Below, piece by piece: positions 58,515-64,000 of a DNA stretch of 64,000 nt; the first letter of the stretch is position 1, and the number at the start of each line of letters is the position of its first letter. The DNA lies in assembly GCA_003254925.1 (NCBI GenBank), contig QANZ01043003.1, forward strand, positions 76,758 to 140,757, written 5' to 3'. Source of the DNA: Chamaecrista fasciculata. Taxonomy: Eukaryota; Streptophyta; Magnoliopsida; Fabales; Fabaceae. A model generated the notes under the pieces. It worked only from the letters and a program-made list of their open reading frames with translations. It was not told where the DNA came from and searched no databases. The position numbers and the translations under genes were made by a program.

Positions 58515-59447
58515 ATGAATAATCTCCTCATCCTCTTGAGTCTCTTGTGCTCTTTCACTACTCTCACTCTTGCTTGTCCTTATTGTCCATACCCTTCTCC
58601 ATCTTCTAAGCCTCCAAAGCATCATGATCCTCCAAAACACATTTCACCTCCTAAAGTAAAGCCACCAAAACCACATCTTCCTCCTTACCATTCTAAACCT
58701 CCTCCTTCTAATTGCCCTCCTCCTTCTTCTTCATCTCCTAAACCTCCTCATGTCAAACCACCCTATGTCCCAAAACCACCACATGTTAAACCACCTTATG
58801 TCCCTAAACCACCACATGTTAAACCACCCTATGTTAAACCACCCTATGTTCCAAAACCACCCAATGTAAAACCACCACCTTATGTGCCTAACCCACCACA
58901 TGTTAAACCACCCTATGTTCCAAAACCACCCACTGTAAAACCACCACCTTATGTGCCTAACCCACCATATGTGACACCACCAATTGTGAGACCCCCTTAT
59001 ATACCACCACCTATTGTAACACCACCTATAGTGACACCACCTATTGTGAGACCACCTTATGTGCCACCCATCATACCACCTCCTATTGTGATCCCACCAA
59101 TTGTACCGGTTCCACCGGTTATCGTGACACCGCCGCCATCGCCACCGAGTGTTCCGTGTCCACCGCCACCGCCGCCGGCACAGCCGAGTTGTCCGGTGGA
59201 TAGTTTGAAGCTAGGGGCGTGTGTGGATGTGCTAGGAGGGTTGATTCACATTGGGATAGGGAGCAGTGCAAAACAGACATGCTGTCCGTTGTTGGGAGGA
59301 TTGTTAGATTTGGATGCTGCGGTTTGCCTATGCACAACTATTAAGTTGAAGCTTCTTAATATTAATCTTGTTCTTCCCATTGCTCTTCAGCTTCTTATTG
59401 ATTGTGGGAAGACTCCACCGCAAAACTTTCAGTGTCTCCCTAACTAA
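58515..59447 (+). CDS. Hybrid proline-rich protein (HyPRP) with C-terminal eight-cysteine domain
   Basis: Single exon, 310 aa. The signal peptide MNNLLILLSLLCSFTTLTLA is cleaved before CPYCPYPSP. Residues about 25-220 are a proline-rich repeat region: units KPPHVKPPYVP repeated several times, then PPIVTPPIVRPPY-type units, then a Pro run (PCPPPPPPAQPSC). Residues 226-310 form the eight-cysteine motif (8CM, lipid-transfer-protein fold): C..C..CC..CLC..C..C, with KLGACVDVLGGLIHIGIG and AVCLCTTIKLKLLNINL. It resembles the plant '36 kDa proline-rich protein' group. A cell-wall protein; the hydrophobic 8CM may associate with membrane or cuticle lipids. Intron-free, as usual for the family. TATA box 91 bp upstream. 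Confidence 0.94.
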   Translation: MNNLLILLSLLCSFTTLTLACPYCPYPSPSSKPPKHHDPPKHISPPKVKPPKPHLPPYHSKPPPSNCPPPSSSSPKPPHVKPPYVPKPPHVKPPYVPKPPHVKPPYVKPPYVPKPPNVKPPPYVPNPPHVKPPYVPKPPTVKPPPYVPNPPYVTPPIVRPPYIPPPIVTPPIVTPPIVRPPYVPPIIPPPIVIPPIVPVPPVIVTPPPSPPSVPCPPPPPPAQPSCPVDSLKLGACVDVLGGLIHIGIGSSAKQTCCPLLGGLLDLDAAVCLCTTIKLKLLNINLVLPIALQLLIDCGKTPPQNFQCLPN

Positions 59448-62400
59448 TTCGTTAGGTACATTATAATATGTTTCTAATAACATGCATGCATGATTTAGCT
59501 AGTGACAGAAACAGTATTTCAGTATGCATGCATGCATGCTTTCAGAAAAAAATAAATATTTAGTTTAAGTAAACATCTTGTTTTTTTAAGATTGTTTAGT
59601 TTCTTTCATTGATGAGTTTTATTGTTTAGTTTGAATCAAATTAATTACCAGAGTGATAATATATATACATTTTTACACAAAAAGTCATATAGTATATGAG
59701 TAATTTTTTTCGTTTGCACTACGTACGTAAATCTCCCTTGAATCTCATGGATACAAGTTTAAGAAGTTTATACACCTTTATTACTTAGGCGTTTAAATAT
59801 GTTGTGTATTTCTGAAATTAGGATAAAGATCTGATTTTGTTTTCGAAATATATGTGCAGAAGATATTGTGTATCTTTCAAATTATACTATAAAATGTTTT
59901 TTTAGCAGGTTAATTAATGTCAAGAGTAAATTACAATAGGACGGAATAAATGTATATATGCCATATTTGTGAGTAGCTAATAAAATTTTGGTTGCTTGCA
60001 GGCCTAGTGTTTATTGCAGGGAGGCATATCATCAAATAAGTTCGTGTCTTTTGAAGAAATTACGGATTGCCTTTTATTTAGTTTTCGTTCATCATCAAAG
60101 TTGTCTACACACATCAATTCGATGTTCTAGCAGTAGTAGTAGTACTCTAGCTAGCTCTCTAGCAGATCTAAAAGGAAATTAAATAAGAAAAATGTGGATT
60201 GACTACGCGAGACAATATGTTGTGTTTCTTATTAATTATTATATGCTTTAATTTTAACAAAAGTTTTCCTTCATCCATATATTATTGCTATCTGTTATAT
60301 ATGTATGAGAATCATCACATCAAATTATATTCCCTTTTCTTTGCCTTTCTCTTTGTCCTTTTGCTCCTTTAAGTGTGTGCATGTCATCTTCTCAGTGTAA
60401 ACCCGTGAGTGCATTGGTAATTGAATGTCTATCAAATGATTCTCCCAAAGTCTCAACTCTCCATCGAGTACACTTTGATTCTTCTAATTTTTTAAACATA
60501 CATCAATTAATTGTTTTATTCTATTTGTTTAATTTTGATATTTATAATTAATTAAACCTTAGACTTCAATTAATCCTTAATGTATCATCAATATTCAATA
60601 AATATTCAACCCTTCTTAAGCAAGGTTAATTCACATTAATATTTAATTTTTTCCCTTACTTGGAGATCGATAATTTTAACTAATTATGGCAACACACAAA
60701 AGTTCATCCTAGCTAATATATTTTATTGAACTCCATAACCTATATTAGTCATCACCGCCATAATATTAATTAAGCTCCTCGCAAAATTAGAGGTCTGATT
60801 TTGCTTAATTACCTATGCAGTCGTAAGAGTCGATTAGTATACATGCTGTACAGCTCATTCTTTTGGTAGATTTCATTTGATTCTATCTACATGAGAGGAC
60901 AATTTCATGTTGGACAAAATTTCGATAAAGTTTTTTATATTTTCAGTATAAGATTCTCTAATAAGTAATAATGAATATTTTTTACATAACAAAATTCATT
61001 TGCATAACTAATTATAGAAAAGAGATGGAGAATATAAATCAAATTTGTTATTAAATGAACTTTATAGTAGGGAATATAAAGAACTTGAATTGTCTTCCTC
61101 TTATATATATAGAGATATTAATTATTGTTTGACAATGAAACCGTTGGTCTCGTCTCAGCAAGAAAAGCTATTTTAAGCGATAGAGGGCATAGCGATACTA
61201 GCTAGCGAGGATCTAAGCTTGAGATTAAATGAAAAGCAAAAAGTTTGTTTGTTGTTGAGGTCAATTAAAACTGTAGTATTAACTTCTAATCAAGTTAAAT
61301 CATATATCAAATTGAAGACAGCTCACACTGGTAACTAAATGCCTTCGTGAGGTAAGCTTTAATAAGGGTTTGTTTGGTAATTAGGAAGAGAAGAGGCTAA
61401 AGTTAAGGGAGGGAGAGATATTAGAGGAAAAGGGAAGAGATTTCACTTTTCTCTTTGATCTTTCTTCCCTTCTTCTTAATCTCTAATCAAAACATACTTA
61501 AATAAAGCATAAGGTCGACTAAAATAAAACAAAGCTTGAAAATATAAGTGTAGTATAGGCTTGTCACATACAACTCCCAAAATATTAGTTGGTCTATCGA
61601 GTGCTAAAATGAGCCCATGATAGACTATTAATAGTAGAGTAATTGAAAACACAGAACCCGAGAGGATTTACCTTTGATTTCTTTAGAGATGACCATGAGA
61701 GACCTTGAAGCTTGAGGACCTGCAAGAAGGATGCACAGGGGAAGTCCCTTGTGAATCCACTCCGAAACCCAAGTCAGTAGATGAAGAAGATGAGAGAGTA
61801 GATATTTTTTAGAGATAAATGGCATACCTTTGGTAGGGTTTTGGAGAGTGTATTTATAGAGGGAAAAAGTAGAGTGTGGTGGATGGTTAATGGTGACTTA
61901 TGTCTGTAATGTCAAGCAAGTACACTAAGATCGGGATTGTGTCCGAGAAGATTAGTATGACGTCTGGGCCCTAGGTTTTGGGCTTTTAGACCTTTGAGAG
62001 TACAAAAGGGTGTATATTAGATATAATATAGAAAGGTTCATAGCTTTAGTTATCCATTTTTGAACTGTTAGATCAGATATTTTGACCTCGAGATTTGTGT
62101 AAAATAATATTATATATCATTTTACACAAATTTTGAAGTCAAAATATTCAATCGGTAAAAAGTAAATAGCTAAAACAATGGTGTTTCTACACACCCTTAA
62201 CGGTATTAATTTATGCTTGACGGATGCATGGCCCTCTCTGCCTCTCTGGTCTCATATCTAGCTAGAGCCTCAACTTCGCTTTAAATCCAAACATCTAATT
62301 ATAAATTAATTTGGTTACTTGTAAAGTTTTTTTACTTTTTCTAAAGTGGTATGCCATGTTAACATACAACATTACTCTCATGGTAATACTTCATTCAACT

Positions 62401-62567
62401 CACGATAATTGTAAGTTGTAACCTTTTATAACAAAAAAAATTGTAAGTTGTAACCATTGCTGGAGCAGTCACAAACAGCAAGGTAATAGGAATATGAATA
62501 TGAATGGCCAATTGGCAATTTCGTGGAACTCGATCACTGCACGATTCACTTCTGATATTATAAATTT
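59448..62567. other. 3' flank of HyPRP and long intergenic region
   Basis: The presumed 3' untranslated region contains 'gcatgcatgcatgc' runs at 59483-59540 and AATAAA at 59551. Farther on no coding gene is supported. 61630-61990 is GC-richer, with 'cctttgatttctttagagatg' and 'gggccctaggttttgggc'; it may be a transposon fragment, but no ends were found. Confidence 0.4.
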
Positions 62568-62849
62568 GGCCAAAGTCCTATTTTGGTCCCCCAGTTATGC
62601 TTCTTATTCTAAATAGGTCCCCCAGTTATTTTTTGTTCCATATTGGTCCCCCAGTTATGCAAAACTTGAAAAAGTTGGTCTCTCTAACGTTTTCCATCCA
62701 TTTTTCCGTTAAAAAAAGAGGAAAAATAAACTTTCATCCCCAAAAGTTTTATTTTCTTATATTAAGGTCATTTTCTTTTTATAATAGGATCAAAACATAA
62801 GAAAATGAAGTAAATTAAGATTTTAAGTGAATTTACCCAAAAACAAAAA

Positions 62850-62935
62850 ATCTCTCTCTCTCTCTCTCTCATTCCCCCCCTCTCTCTCTCTGATTCTCTC
62901 TCTCTCTCTCTCTCTCTCTCATTCATTCCCCCTTC
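62850..62935 (+). repeat. CT microsatellite at the junction of arm and captured fragment
   Basis: Imperfect (CT)n with two C-rich interruptions. A GA run at about 63387-63402 marks the other junction in inverse orientation. Confidence 0.85.
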
Positions 62936-63366
62936 TCTTCGTCGTCTCCGACAACTCCAACATCATGCTCGCCGCCATCATCTCCCTCCTCCTCGTCATC
63001 CTCTTCGTCCTCCTCCTCCACCTTTACACCAAATGGTTCCTCGCCCACGCCGCCCATTCCCAATCTCACCGTCTCCACCATCACCACCCTCATCGCTGCC
63101 ATGCCGTCTCCGTCTCCGACGTCCTCAGCCCTTCCCGATTCCACCATTCCACACCTTCAACCTCCACCACGATTCCCCTCTTTCCACCAAAGGCCTCAAT
63201 TCCGCCGCCGAATGGAATCCGACGAATACAACAATGATTCTGGCGACGTCGACGACGACGATGATGTTCGAGATTTGGAATGCGTGATTTGCTTGAGTGC
63301 ATTCGGAGACGGCCAGATCGGGAGGAGCTTACCAAAATGTGGTCACCGATTCACAATGGCGGAGAC
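62936..63366 (+). pseudogene. Captured fragment of an ATL-type RING-H2 ubiquitin ligase gene
   Basis: Three frames must be read in turn. First comes an N-terminal hydrophobic segment (MLAAIISLLLVILFVLLLHL followed by YTKWFLA), as in ATL proteins. Next is FHTFNLHHDSPLSTKGLN, equivalent to the conserved GLD-like region after the anchor. Last is LECVICLSAFGDGQIG...LPKCGH, the first half of a RING-H2 finger. The second half (Trp and the last zinc ligands) is missing, replaced by the GA repeat and the transposon arm. At least two frameshifts. It cannot encode a working ligase. Higher G+C than the surroundings supports origin from a normal single-exon ATL gene. Confidence 0.85.
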
Positions 63367-63692
63367 GGAGAGAAGGGGGAATCAGAGAGAGAGAGAGAGA
63401 TTTTATATTTTTGGGTAAATTCACTTAAAATCTTAATTTACTTCATTTTCTTATGTTTGATCCTATTATAAAAAGAAAAGGACCTTAATATAAGAAAATA
63501 AAAGTTTTGGGGATGAAAATTTATTTTTCCTTTTTTTTTAACGAAAAAATGGATGGAAAACGTTAGAGGGACCAACTTTTTCAAGTTTTGCATAACTGGG
63601 GGACCAATATAGAACAAAAAATAACTGGGGGACCTATTTGGAACAAGGAGCATAACTGGGAGACCAAAATAGGACTTTGGCCTTATAAATTT

Positions 63693-64000
63693 TGATGAAG
63701 TAAAAGATAAATTATATATGACAGGCAAAGGAAAATAAGAGACTGTTTATATGGATTAAATTTTCACACAACAAATTAATGCTAAGCAGAATTTAATTTG
63801 AATATGATCTAAACTGTTATGAAATGTTTTTTTTTTAAATGTATACATTACGTATTAACACACATATAAATAACAAATAAAGATTATGTGGCATCTCTGT
63901 GTAAAATAACATTGAGTTGTCACGTTATATGGTGCCAATTGGGCTCCCCTTCTTTATCCTTAGTCAATAAAAATAAAACATTCCAAATGTTTGGAGTGTA
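63693..64000. other. Intergenic end of window, nothing seen
   Basis: AT-rich, no ORF or element recognised. Confidence 0.4.

Larger units (their letters stand above)
62578..63682. mobile_element. Pack-MULE-like foldback carrying an ATL RING-H2 gene fragment
   Basis: 1105 bp with inverted arms of about 280 bp (left GGCCAAAGTCCTATTTTGGT, right reversed GGCCAAAGTCCTATTTTGGT) and a perfect 10-bp target duplication ttataaattt (62568-62577 and 63683-63692), in the 8-11 bp range of Mutator-like elements. The outer arms hold three 'ggtcccccagttat' modules; the inner arms carry 'aaaatcttaatttacttcat'. The arms end in CT/GA microsatellites, and between them lies a GC-rich broken ATL fragment. No transposase frame. 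Confidence 0.88.

Noticed and set aside
59119..59337. Minus-strand frame opposite the 8CM domain of HyPRP
   Set aside because: Shadow of a GC-rich coding exon; no family resemblance.
61628..61990. Small gene in the GC-richer patch
   Set aside because: The 65-aa frame has no domain, no start context and no conserved pattern; looks like repeat or transposon debris.
62827..63237. 136-aa frame read as an intact membrane protein
   Set aside because: Starts in the CT microsatellite and loses frame inside the ATL fragment; it is part of the captured pseudogene.

Overview
The window is nuclear DNA from a dicot plant. Genes carry GT-AG introns at plant spacing, intergenic DNA is AT-rich, and the families are plant ones (AG-peptide, DUF1639, X8, hybrid proline-rich protein, NAD-dependent GDH, MUT9-like kinase). 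Transposable-element debris is of plant types: Copia, TRIM, SINE, hAT, Mutator-like foldbacks and Stowaway. I cannot name the species. Ns at 6885-7691, 38516, 46045 and 50751 show a draft assembly.

Layout. 1-7.8 kb: a small arabinogalactan-peptide gene (minus strand, 1093-1269), then repeat-rich DNA ending in an assembly gap between two hairpin elements. 8.6-9.6 kb: a four-exon DUF1639 gene. 10.8-13.8 kb: a dead Copia retrotransposon holding a hAT-like element that itself holds a smaller foldback. 15.2-17.05 kb: a near-perfect inverted duplication with arms of about 800 bp, ending about 90 bp before a membrane J-domain protein gene (17.1-20.4 kb). That gene converges on a small membrane-protein gene (20.8-21.2 kb, minus). 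21-28 kb: intergenic, with a 689-bp hAT-like element and a probable solo Copia LTR. 28.5-30.9 kb: a complete nine-exon glutamate dehydrogenase gene (GDH1 type, 411 aa). 34.0-39.7 kb (minus): a complete sixteen-coding-exon casein-kinase-1-like MUT9-like/photoregulatory kinase (706 aa). 41-45.5 kb: four foldback or MULE-like elements, one split by a tRNA-derived SINE. 46.7-47.4 kb (minus): an unknown two-exon protein. 48.4-50.0 kb (minus): a GH18 chitinase-like gene whose intron is mostly a TRIM and a Stowaway MITE. 50-54 kb: a modular foldback, a GC-rich hAT MITE and one orphan ORF. 54.3-56.2 kb: a secreted X8 protein. 58.5-59.4 kb: a hybrid proline-rich cell-wall protein. 62.6-63.7 kb: a Mutator-like foldback carrying a broken RING-H2 (ATL) gene fragment between a 10-bp target duplication.

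The genes do not form a pathway. Several products are extracellular (AG-peptide, GH18, X8, HyPRP), but this looks like ordinary plant gene order. What stands out is the mobile-element layer: several unrelated-looking families have long inverted arms built from 'ggtccc/gggacc' modules, some carry captured sequence, and several insertions have intact target duplications that allow them to be ordered in time. Exon coordinates were worked out by hand from splice sites, reading frame and family knowledge; no database search was run.
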